A stretch of DNA of 17,305 bases from positions 1 through 17,305 of the forward strand of contig CAYWYQ010000015.1 of assembly GCA_964462325.1 (NCBI GenBank), read 5' to 3'. Below are positions 11,713-17,305 of this stretch, piece after piece. The stretch is from CAYFMS01 sp964462325. Lineage in GTDB: Bacteria; Patescibacteriota; Patescibacteriia; UBA9934. Every line of letters begins with the position of its first letter. Position 1 is the stretch's first letter. The notes under the pieces are model-generated. The model ran no database searches. It saw only the letters and a list, made by a program, of their open reading frames with translations, and was not told where the DNA came from. Position numbers and translations under genes: made by a program.

Positions 11713-14019
11713 ATGTACTTGTCTTCTATACAAATTCAGGGATTTAAAACCTTTGCAAAGAAAACGACTGTCACATTTCCGCAAGGACCAAATAAGACGA
11801 ATACTCTTTCTGTGATCGTTGGCCCAAATGGGTCAGGTAAATCAAACCTTGCAGATGCAATTCGTTGGTGTCTTGGTGAGCAATCAATGAAACAATTACG
11901 TGGCCGAAAAACGGCAGACATTATTTTTTCTGGTTCAAAAGGACATGGAAGAAGCGGATATGCCGAGGTCGCTATGACGATCAATAATGATGACGGAGCT
12001 ATGCAGGTAGATTACCGCGAAGTTACCATAACAAGAAGATTGTATCGTGACGGAGAATCTGAATATCTACTCAATGGAAAAAAGGTTCGCTTAACAGACA
12101 TTCATCTTCTCCTTGCCGAGGCAGGAATTGGACAAAGAAGCTATACCGTTATCGGGCAAGGCATGATTGATCATGTCTTAACATCCTCTCCAGAAGAGCG
12201 AAAAATTTTCTTCGATGATGCTACAGGAGTTCGAGGACTCCAAATCAAACGACACCAGTCGATGCTTAAACTAAAAAAATCAACAGAACACCTGGTAGAA
12301 GTAGAGATGCTCGTGGCAGAAATCGAACCACGACTCCGTATGTTAAAACGGCAGATGCGACGATTAGAAAAACGGGAAGAAGTCGAATTAAAACTTTCCT
12401 CAATACGATCTTCATATTACGGGACCGTTTGGTGGCAATTAACGGATGATTTAACAGCATCATCGAAGAGGCAAGAAGCAATCAATAAACAAATCAAAGA
12501 AAAGCGAACAGAGCTAGAGGCAGGAGATCAGGAATTGGCAGCCTATGAAGAGCAGACAAAAAATGAAACCGTTGATCAATCCGCTATCTCGAAAGCCCAG
12601 CAAGAATACCGTGACAAACAGTCAACACTTTCTGCCGCGCGGAAACGACAATTTGAAGCAGAACGTGCATTAGAACTCGCAAAAGTTCAAGCTCAATCTA
12701 CATGGTCCCCTCTTCCTCTGCATGAAATCATTTCTGAACTCGAATCATTGCACACGGTTCATGAAGATCTTTTACAGACGTTAAAAAATATACAAAGTTT
12801 GGAAGAACTGGATGCTGTCACGAAAAAAATCGAAACCGTTTTCACACGCTCAAAAGGATTAAAGATCCGTCTTACAAAACCAAATCCCGATGATTATAAG
12901 GCTGATCCTACATTAGTCGCCGCACATGAGAAAACAACGTCCGAAGTAAAAGCAATTGAACAAGAAGTAAAGCAAGCAGAAAAACATATAGACGCCGTTC
13001 AAAAGGAACAAACAACCGACCGATCCGTCTTTTTTGACATGCAAAGAACATTGCGTGCATTACAAACCGAACTTCATACACTGGAAGGAAAAAAGAATCA
13101 TGAGGAGATCGATCGAGCACGCATTGAAACAAGGCTCGAGGGGATTGAAAGAGAAATACGCGAAGAGACTCCTAAGCTCCTCAACATCATTCGAAGAGAA
13201 AAGCCAGAATCAACTCTGAAAGATATAGATGCGACGCGTGCAGAGATGCATAAATTGCGTCATCAGTTAGAGCTCATTGGTGGTATTGATAGTGAAACGG
13301 TTGAAGAACATGAACAGACTGAAGAACGATATACATTCCTCAATGAACAGCTGAAGGATTTACAGCAGGCTATTCAGGCAACAGAGAAAGTAATTGACGA
13401 ACTTGATACACGTATTCAGAAACAAGGAGAGCAAGCCTTCAAAAAGATAAACAGTGAATTCCAAAAATATTTTAAACTATTATTTGGAGGTGGAAGTTGT
13501 TCACTCATAAAATTACAGAGCGACAAAGAGCCGAGTCAAAAGGTGTCTTTAGATAGAGCTCTTGAGAGTCTTGCAGAAGAAAAAATAGAGGAATTAGAAG
13601 AAGAAAGTTTAGCTTCCGCAGCATTGCGTCGATTTAAAAAACGGCGCGAAACGGTCTCTGGAATTGAAATTCAAGCAACGCCTCCTGGCAAGAAACTCAA
13701 ATCTCTCAATTTGCTTTCCGGAGGAGAACGAGCCCTCACCTCTATTGCACTCTTGTCAGCTATCATGGCAACAAACCCTTCCCCATTCGTCATTTTAGAC
13801 GAGGTCGATGCAGCACTCGATGAAGCAAACACGATTCGTTTTGCAAATATACTTGGAGAATTACAAAAACTGACACAGTTTATTGTGATTACACATAATC
13901 GTGCAACAATGGAAAAGGCAGATCTATTGTATGGCGTTACGATGGGAGATGACGGCGTTTCAAATTTACTCTCCGTAAATCTGACAGACATAGAGGACGC
14001 CGGATCAGCGAGACGATAA
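11713..14019 (+). CDS. smc: Short SMC-type chromosome segregation ATPase without a hinge
   Basis: ABC-type ATPase that organises or segregates the chromosome. The N-lobe starts 'MYLSSIQIQGFKTFAKKT', with Walker A GPNGSGKS at 37-44 and the SMC-typical 'LGEQSMKQLRGRKTADIIFSGS' and 'GQGMIDHVLTSSPEERKIFFDDATGV'. Coiled-coil arms run at about 170-310 and 390-575. The C-lobe has 'PPGKKLKSLNLLSGGERALTSIALL' (signature LSGGE 668-672) and Walker B 'PFVILDEVDAALDE' (Asp696, Glu697). At 768 residues it is about 400 shorter than ordinary SMC (about 1180). The middle (about 320-385) is a short helical link with no recognisable hinge dimer domain and no zinc-hook CxxC. The ends are complete, so this is not a truncation. 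No scpA/scpB lies next to it. Confidence 0.92.
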   Translation: MYLSSIQIQGFKTFAKKTTVTFPQGPNKTNTLSVIVGPNGSGKSNLADAIRWCLGEQSMKQLRGRKTADIIFSGSKGHGRSGYAEVAMTINNDDGAMQVDYREVTITRRLYRDGESEYLLNGKKVRLTDIHLLLAEAGIGQRSYTVIGQGMIDHVLTSSPEERKIFFDDATGVRGLQIKRHQSMLKLKKSTEHLVEVEMLVAEIEPRLRMLKRQMRRLEKREEVELKLSSIRSSYYGTVWWQLTDDLTASSKRQEAINKQIKEKRTELEAGDQELAAYEEQTKNETVDQSAISKAQQEYRDKQSTLSAARKRQFEAERALELAKVQAQSTWSPLPLHEIISELESLHTVHEDLLQTLKNIQSLEELDAVTKKIETVFTRSKGLKIRLTKPNPDDYKADPTLVAAHEKTTSEVKAIEQEVKQAEKHIDAVQKEQTTDRSVFFDMQRTLRALQTELHTLEGKKNHEEIDRARIETRLEGIEREIREETPKLLNIIRREKPESTLKDIDATRAEMHKLRHQLELIGGIDSETVEEHEQTEERYTFLNEQLKDLQQAIQATEKVIDELDTRIQKQGEQAFKKINSEFQKYFKLLFGGGSCSLIKLQSDKEPSQKVSLDRALESLAEEKIEELEEESLASAALRRFKKRRETVSGIEIQATPPGKKLKSLNLLSGGERALTSIALLSAIMATNPSPFVILDEVDAALDEANTIRFANILGELQKLTQFIVITHNRATMEKADLLYGVTMGDDGVSNLLSVNLTDIEDAGSARR

Positions 14020-14022
14020 TCG

Positions 14023-14051
14023 TTGACCAAACAATTTTTTCTACGTACTAT
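14023..14051 (+). promoter_or_regulatory. Promoter of the acyltransferase gene
   Basis: TTGACC (14023-14028), a 17-bp spacer and TACTAT (14046-14051), giving a start near 14058. The arrangement is the same as the first gene's promoter (137-165). Confidence 0.6.
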
Positions 14052-14057
14052 CTCGCC

Positions 14058-14063
14058 AGGAGG
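14058..14063 (+). promoter_or_regulatory. Strong ribosome binding site of the acyltransferase gene
   Basis: AGGAGG lies five bases before ATG 14069. It overlaps the GTG at 14063, which would be the longer start, so ATG 14069 is preferred. Confidence 0.75.
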
Positions 14064-14068
14064 TGAAT

Positions 14069-14908
14069 ATGACAATGCTCGTCATTTTGCGGAATAGCTT
14101 CTTCGCAAGCATCGCCGTTGCTTGGATGGCATGCTTCAGTCTCATTGGATACTTGTCCGTTCTTGTAGGAATGCCATGGAAGCGCATGGATATTCCATGG
14201 ACATATGTCCCCGCATTTTTACAGCAACACGGTATGCAAACCGAACTCACTCTGCACGGAACCGTTCCTCGGATGAAAAGGGGGCATGCCAACTTGATTC
14301 TGTTCAACCATCCCGGCATTGGTGAAACGATGCTGCTTGGATGGGTCATACTCTTTGTCCTTCACCTGCGAAATTATGTCATTGTTGCAAAACACAATGT
14401 CGATAAAATTGCTCGTGTTGGAATCAAGCTCGATATTCTCTTCCCCATCAACAAAGAAAAAGGAGAGGAAGCCAAAGAGCGATTACGCATGAGTGCTTCG
14501 ACACTCTTTGGACCCAATAGAAGCATTCTTCTTGCACCTGAAGGTTCGAGGATCACACCGAAACGGCGCGCGCGGCTTACAACGAACCGTTCATCGGGAT
14601 TAAGCAAAGATGTACCAAGATGGTATTTGCGTCCGAAAGCTGGAGGATTACTTGCGTTACTCAGGGCGTATGATCGTAAAGACAATCCGCCACCACTTGA
14701 TGTGTATTTCTTACATCTCGTCACATTTCCAAATCGTGCCGAGAGCATCATGGAAATCCTCACGACGCCAAGGAGAGAATGGCATGTTGAAATTCTTGCG
14801 ATCAATCAAGAAGATCTACCGCGCAATGAACTTCTTCTGAGGAATTACCTCAACAATTTCTGGAATGAACTTGCAATTTCAGCCCAGTCTTGGGAGAAAA
14901 TCCCCTAA
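14069..14908 (+). CDS. PlsC-like phospholipid acyltransferase family protein
   Basis: This 279-residue protein is likely a membrane-associated glycerolipid acyltransferase. A hydrophobic N-terminal helix (about 5-35) anchors it. Motif I reads 'LFNHPGIGE' (Asn80, His81, Glu86): the usual HxxxxD is HxxxxE here. Motif III is 'LLAPEGSR' (157-161), the FPEGTR equivalent, and 'RPKAGGLLALL' fits motif IV. The distance from motif I to III is about 76 residues, typical for the family. The Asp-to-Glu change at the catalytic dyad makes activity or substrate uncertain. It starts about 50 bases after smc but has its own promoter and a strong ribosome binding site, unlike most genes here. A terminator overlaps its stop. 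Confidence 0.82.
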   Translation: MTMLVILRNSFFASIAVAWMACFSLIGYLSVLVGMPWKRMDIPWTYVPAFLQQHGMQTELTLHGTVPRMKRGHANLILFNHPGIGETMLLGWVILFVLHLRNYVIVAKHNVDKIARVGIKLDILFPINKEKGEEAKERLRMSASTLFGPNRSILLAPEGSRITPKRRARLTTNRSSGLSKDVPRWYLRPKAGGLLALLRAYDRKDNPPPLDVYFLHLVTFPNRAESIMEILTTPRREWHVEILAINQEDLPRNELLLRNYLNNFWNELAISAQSWEKIP

Positions 14909-14930
14909 CGACTTCAAAGGTCGTTTTTTA
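14907..14930 (+). terminator. Rho-independent terminator
   Basis: AACGAC (14907-14912) pairs with GTCGTT (14920-14925) around a 7-base loop, followed by T6. It overlaps the acyltransferase stop codon. Confidence 0.8.
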
Positions 14931-14946
14931 TTTGCCCCTACAGGTG

Positions 14947-14975
14947 TTGACAAAAAAACAACAAAAAGCTAAACT
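14947..14975 (+). promoter_or_regulatory. Promoter of rpsP
   Basis: TTGACA (14947-14952), a 17-bp A-rich spacer and TAAACT (14970-14975), giving a start near 14982 and a leader of about 168 bases that contains structured copy 5. Confidence 0.65.
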
Positions 14976-15022
14976 TCGCTCAAATTAAATCAAATGATTT
15001 TTTATTAACTATTTACTAAATA

Positions 15023-15142
15023 TTACGCAGGATTTTTCATTCTCTGTTAGGAGATACATTGAGTAACGACGACATGTACTAAAAAGTACATTGAGCCGTA
15101 ACGCAGGTTTTCGACACAGCGGAGGAAGAAAAAGACATGTAA
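15023..15142 (+). ncRNA. Structured element, copy 5, in the rpsP leader
   Basis: P1 pairs TTAC (15023-15026) with GTAA (15139-15142), replacing the CCGY/RCGG of other copies. The spacer GCA matches copy 3. P2 pairs GGATTTTTC (15030-15038) with GAAAAAGAC (15128-15136), keeping copy 3's tandem G-A/A-G and closing G-C. The terminal hairpin is ATGTACT-AAAA-AGTACAT (15074-15091), with its GTAC starting exactly 46 bases after P2 and TGAG following. P2-P2' is 107 bases. The ATGNNA/GNNCG loop and P3 are not conserved here, so membership rests on P1, P2, hairpin and spacing. It ends seven bases before the rpsP ATG. Confidence 0.6.
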
Positions 15143-15149
15143 AATTACT

Positions 15150-15839
15150 ATGTTAACAATTCGATTATCACGCACCGGAAAACACAAAGCCCCACAATAC
15201 CGTGTGGTATTGCAAGAAAAAGGGCGAGACCCTTGGTCTCCTGCCATTGAAATCCTTGGGCATTATAATCCACGTAAAACACCAAGTGAAATCGTTCTTA
15301 AGGCAGAGCGTATTACACATTGGCTAAGTCAGGGTGCTCAACCTTCAAATACCGTTCATAATTTACTCGTGAGTGAAGGAGTAATCAAAGCAGATAAAGT
15401 GAATGTGATCACTATCACAAAGAAGCGAGCTGGAAAGTTAGAAGAAAAGAAAGCAGCTGACGCAGAAAAGAAGAAGGCTGAGGAAGAAGCGAAGAAAGAA
15501 GCGGAAGCCACTGCAAAAGCTGAGGCCGAAGCAGCAAAGGCAGAAGAAGAAAAAGCTGCCAAAGAAGCAGCAGAGGCTGCAGCAAAGGAAGAGGAAGTTG
15601 CTGACGAAGGAAGCAATCCTGAGGGAGCCGAGGGCGAGTCGAAGGACCTCCCTGCAGAAGTAGCTGAAGAGACAAAAGAAGAAACAGCAGAAGAGGTAGC
15701 TCCGGAAGTAGAAGAATCTACCGAAGAAGCAACAGCTGATGAATCTAAAGAAAAGAAAGAAGAGACACCTGAAGCGAAGGAAGAAGCTCCTGCAGAAGAG
15801 AAGAAGGAAGAAGAGAAGAAGGAAGATTCCGCAGAATAA
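15150..15839 (+). CDS. rpsP: Ribosomal protein bS16 with a long Ala/Glu/Lys tail
   Basis: Small-subunit ribosomal protein. Residues 1-85 are a standard S16: 'MLTIRLSRTGKHKAPQYRVVLQEKGRDPWSPAIEILGHYNPR' and 'RITHWLSQGAQPSNTVHNLLVSEGVI'. Ordinary bS16 is 80-90 residues. Here about 135 extra residues follow, made almost only of A, E, K, plus D, S, T and P: first a charged helix-prone A/E/K stretch (100-150), then a more acidic, probably disordered part. Such tails are known on some CPR and actinobacterial S16 proteins; the function is unknown. No Shine-Dalgarno lies at a usable distance. The GGAGG at 15121-15125 is 24 bases away. A KH-domain gene follows, as in many bacteria, but rimM and trmD are absent. 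Confidence 0.93.
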   Translation: MLTIRLSRTGKHKAPQYRVVLQEKGRDPWSPAIEILGHYNPRKTPSEIVLKAERITHWLSQGAQPSNTVHNLLVSEGVIKADKVNVITITKKRAGKLEEKKAADAEKKKAEEEAKKEAEATAKAEAEAAKAEEEKAAKEAAEAAAKEEEVADEGSNPEGAEGESKDLPAEVAEETKEETAEEVAPEVEESTEEATADESKEKKEETPEAKEEAPAEEKKEEEKKEDSAE

Positions 15840-15843
15840 TTCC

Positions 15844-15871
15844 AAGTGGTCATTTGACCACTTTTTCTTTT
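15844..15871 (+). terminator. Rho-independent terminator after rpsP
   Basis: AAGTGGTC (15844-15851) pairs with GACCACTT (15856-15863) around ATTT, followed by a T-rich tract. Confidence 0.85.
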
Positions 15872-15897
15872 GACAGGATCTGTTCCCGTGATATTAT
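15870..15897 (+). promoter_or_regulatory. Promoter of the KH-protein gene
   Basis: TTGACA (15870-15875), a 16-bp spacer and TATTAT (15892-15897) preceded by TG-A (extended -10). It overlaps the T tract of the rpsP terminator. The predicted leader is about 80 bases. Confidence 0.65.
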
Positions 15898-15984
15898 TTT
15901 CATACAAGCATACCAATTTGGTAGCAATTAATTATTCATAATGAACGTGAATGCTCAGCATAGTCTGTAGCACGTAAGAATTGT

Positions 15985-16368
15985 ATGGAGAACGATCAAG
16001 TATTCGTAGAACAAGTGGTAAAGGCAATAGTAAATCATCCGGAAGACGTGAAGACGGAACGGAACATTGATGAAAGAGGCGTACTCATCACCCTCCACGT
16101 AAACCCAGAAGATATGGGATACGTCATTGGACGGTCTGGTCAAACGGCACGTTCAATCCGAACACTCCTAAAAATCGTGGGAGCAAAAGATAATGCACGA
16201 GTGAATTTAAAAATTTACGAACCGGAAGGTTCCGAGCGGCCCCCTCGACGCGAACGACCTTCTGAAGAAACAACTGAAGCTCCTGCTGCTGAAGAGGCTT
16301 CCGAGGAAGAGGTTCCTGCAGAAGAGCCAGAGATGGACACTTCAACAGTTGATGACCTTACATTCTAG
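15985..16368 (+). CDS. khpA: KH-domain RNA-binding protein, KhpA-like, with acidic tail
   Basis: This 127-residue small RNA-binding protein matches KhpA (YlqC), which is usually encoded beside rpsP and thought to act with KhpB/EloR on RNA and cell elongation in Gram-positive bacteria. Residues 1-78 form the KH domain, with 'VEQVVKAIVNHPEDV' at the start and the GxxG loop in 'MGYVIGRSGQTARSIRTLLKI' (GRSG 49-52). Normal KhpA ends near residue 78. Here a 45-residue tail follows: first basic 'RPPRRERP', then strongly acidic E/A/P-rich. The tail style echoes that of the neighbouring S16. ATG 15985 has only a weak purine stretch upstream. It has its own promoter and terminator. Confidence 0.9.
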   Translation: MENDQVFVEQVVKAIVNHPEDVKTERNIDERGVLITLHVNPEDMGYVIGRSGQTARSIRTLLKIVGAKDNARVNLKIYEPEGSERPPRRERPSEETTEAPAAEEASEEEVPAEEPEMDTSTVDDLTF

Positions 16369-16377
16369 AATAAAAAT

Positions 16378-16400
16378 ACCGACTGAAACGTCGGTGTTTT
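16378..16400 (+). terminator. Rho-independent terminator
   Basis: ACCGAC (16378-16383) pairs with GTCGGT (16390-16395) around TGAAAC, followed by GTTTT. Ends the KH-protein transcript. Confidence 0.75.
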
Positions 16401-16445
16401 ATTAGAGACATATTCTTACTTCGTCATTCATGACAATGCATGAGT

Positions 16446-16466
16446 GCAGCGACGATAGGCGCCGCC
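16446..16466. repeat. 21-bp direct repeat, left copy
   Basis: GCAGCGACGATAGGC followed by GCCGCC is identical to 17236-17256, 790 bases away. The two copies bracket the attC-like sites and the gene between them. Confidence 0.8.
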
Positions 16467-16501
16467 GTTGTGGCGAAGGAGCGCAGCGATTTCGCCACAA
16501 C
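16467..16501. repeat. Perfect 11-bp inverted repeat next to the left attC-like site
   Basis: GTTGTGGCGAA (16467-16477) pairs with TTCGCCACAAC (16491-16501). Its right arm ends in the AAC that begins the attC-like site. Confidence 0.7.
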
Positions 16502-16582
16502 ATCGGGATTTAGAGAAGTTTCGAACGTAGTGAGAAATTTGGATGGAGCCTGCAAGGCGGAATCTCTAAATCCTTGTTATAC
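16495..16582 (-). other. attC-like recombination site, 3' of the nucleotidyltransferase-like gene
   Basis: Read on the minus strand: GTATAAC (R''-like), AA, GGATTTAGAGA (16573-16563), a 46-base centre, TCTCTAAATCC (16516-16506), a short spacer, then GTTGTGG (R'-like). This AAC...GTT plan with an imperfect central palindrome and a length of 88 is typical of integron attC sites, which lie downstream of cassette genes as here. R' does not fit GTTRRRY exactly. No integrase is in the window. Confidence 0.5.
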
Positions 16583-16637
16583 GTTTTTTCTGCAAGAAAA
16601 AATTGCGAAGTGAAACGGAGCAACAGTATGACGCAGG

Positions 16638-17069
16638 TCAGCCCGACAAATACTTTGAGATTAAATCGACTTTTTCTTTTTTATTAATCAATTCATAGAA
16701 TTTTTTAGCATATTCAAGAGGTAAGATTGGAATTTTCAAATCATTCCAAAGTATTTTTTCAGTTTTATCAAACATATCTAATTCTCTGTCTCCATAAGAA
16801 TTAATTTCAATTTCGAAATTATTAATATCACAGACTATGGAGCGACCATTTATTTTTTGACTGAAAAAATCTTTAACAATATATTTCTTCAAGGCACTTC
16901 TAAAAATCTCAATACCTTCGTTATTTGTAGTAATGTCTAAATCTTGAACTGTGACTTCAACACCTTGAATTTTGAGATTTGCACTTCCTTCTAATCTCCA
17001 AATAAATTCTTTGCCTTGAAGACTATCTAAAATGATTTGCAAAATTTCTTTGATGTTTTTCTCATCCAT
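16638..17069 (-). CDS. Nucleotidyltransferase-fold protein, cassette-like
   Basis: This 143-residue soluble protein has 'WRLEGSANLKIQG...VTVQDLDI' (Gly28-Ser29, then Asp43-x-Asp45), the GS...DxD core of the polymerase-beta-like nucleotidyltransferase superfamily. A third acidic residue may be in 'FEIEIN'. Members include antibiotic adenylyltransferases and MNT-type antitoxins, so substrate and role are open. The gene is visibly far more AT-rich than its neighbours. It is flanked by 9-bp inverted GGTCAGCCC (16636-16644) and GGGCTGACC (17111-17119), then by two attC-like palindromes and 21-bp direct repeats, all of which suggest horizontal transfer as a cassette. The start ATG 17069 has no clear Shine-Dalgarno. 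No toxin partner gene is adjacent. Confidence 0.75.
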   Translation of the reverse strand: MDEKNIKEILQIILDSLQGKEFIWRLEGSANLKIQGVEVTVQDLDITTNNEGIEIFRSALKKYIVKDFFSQKINGRSIVCDINNFEIEINSYGDRELDMFDKTEKILWNDLKIPILPLEYAKKFYELINKKEKVDLISKYLSG

Positions 17070-17131
17070 AATACTAAAAAATTCTTTAATCTATATAAAG
17101 TTTCTTAAGAGGGCTGACCGAGTAATATTGC

Positions 17132-17212
17132 GTATAACGGCGGCGCCTGATCCGAAGTCCCGTGAGAAGAACGAAGTTTTTCGCACGGGATTTTGGATAG
17201 GTGCTGTTGTGC
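17132..17212 (-). other. attC-like recombination site, 5' of the nucleotidyltransferase-like gene
   Basis: Read on the minus strand: GCACAAC (17212-17206), GCACCTATCC (17204-17195), an inner hairpin TCCCGTG/CACGGGA, then GGATCAGGCGC with one extra-helical base, and GTTATAC (17138-17132). The arms pair over ten positions with one G-T. A bulged base in an otherwise paired arm is characteristic of attC. Total length is 81. Confidence 0.5.
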
Positions 17213-17235
17213 GATGTCGCGCAGCGACGAGCACG

Positions 17236-17256
17236 GCAGCGACGATAGGCGCCGCC
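17236..17256. repeat. 21-bp direct repeat, right copy
   Basis: Identical to 16446-16466. After this repeat the two sides differ (GTTGTGG on the left, CAACACT on the right). Confidence 0.8.
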
Positions 17257-17285
17257 CAACACTCCTAGTTTAGAGTATTGGGCGG
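17252..17285. repeat. Long hairpin at the window end
   Basis: CCGCCCAACACTC (17252-17264) pairs with GAGTATTGGGCGG (17273-17285) at 12 of 13 positions around an 8-base loop, followed by TTTGTT. It may be a weak terminator or part of a further cassette site cut by the window edge. Confidence 0.5.
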
Positions 17286-17305
17286 TTTGTTGCTAAAATG
17301 ACCGT

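Noticed and set aside
15356..15916. Long minus-strand open frames opposite rpsP.
   Set aside because: They are serine- or phenylalanine-rich shadows of the Ala/Glu/Lys codon tract.
16378..16395. The terminator hairpin loop TGAAAC is the same as the element's terminal loop.
   Set aside because: It has a terminator T tract and lacks all other parts of the element; the shared loop is most likely chance.

Overview
The window looks like a chromosomal segment of a Candidate Phyla Radiation bacterium (Patescibacteria, possibly Parcubacteria- or Peregrinibacteria-like). This is an inference from a VanW/peptidoglycan-binding protein, a short SMC without a hinge, rpsP and a KH protein with long Ala/Glu tails, an extracellular cupredoxin, a palindrome (CCTGCCTGCCGGCAGGCAGG) that I recall from such genomes, and small compact operons. 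TGA works as a stop here (the ATGA overlap at 5678-5681), so the Gracilibacteria code is not used.

Layout. 199-1512: unrecognised protein with a HicA-like C-terminus. 1519-3759 (minus): operon of an AI-2E/PerM-type permease, uracil-DNA glycosylase and a C4orf33/UPF0462-type protein. 3760-4332: repeat cluster 1. 4333-4857 (minus): four-helix membrane protein with two CxxC motifs. 4998-7953: operon of a 7-helix membrane protein, Hsp20 and VanW. 7954-8717: repeat cluster 2. 8718-9341 (minus): clpP. 9348-10103: repeat cluster 3. 10104-11606 (minus): DHH phosphoesterase and cupredoxin lipoprotein. 11713-14019: SMC. 14069-14908: PlsC-like acyltransferase. 15150-16368: rpsP and a KH protein. 16446-17256: an AT-rich nucleotidyltransferase-like gene between two integron attC-like palindromes.

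The most unusual content is non-coding. Five intact copies of one structured element (4234-4357, 8256-8399, 8404-8530, 9931-10058, 15023-15142) keep the same stem plan and almost the same internal distances. Their stem sequences differ but stay complementary. One copy lies in the predicted rpsP leader, so at least that one should be transcribed on the + strand. Another carries the 20-bp palindrome inserted cleanly into a loop. Altered, decayed and truncated copies, plus two further composite repeats, fill the same intergenic regions. I do not recognise the family.

Expression signals fall into two types. Several genes have a -10 box only 8-10 bases before the start codon (leaderless mRNAs). 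The first gene and the acyltransferase instead have a TTGAC(A/C)-17-TACTAT promoter and a strong Shine-Dalgarno site.
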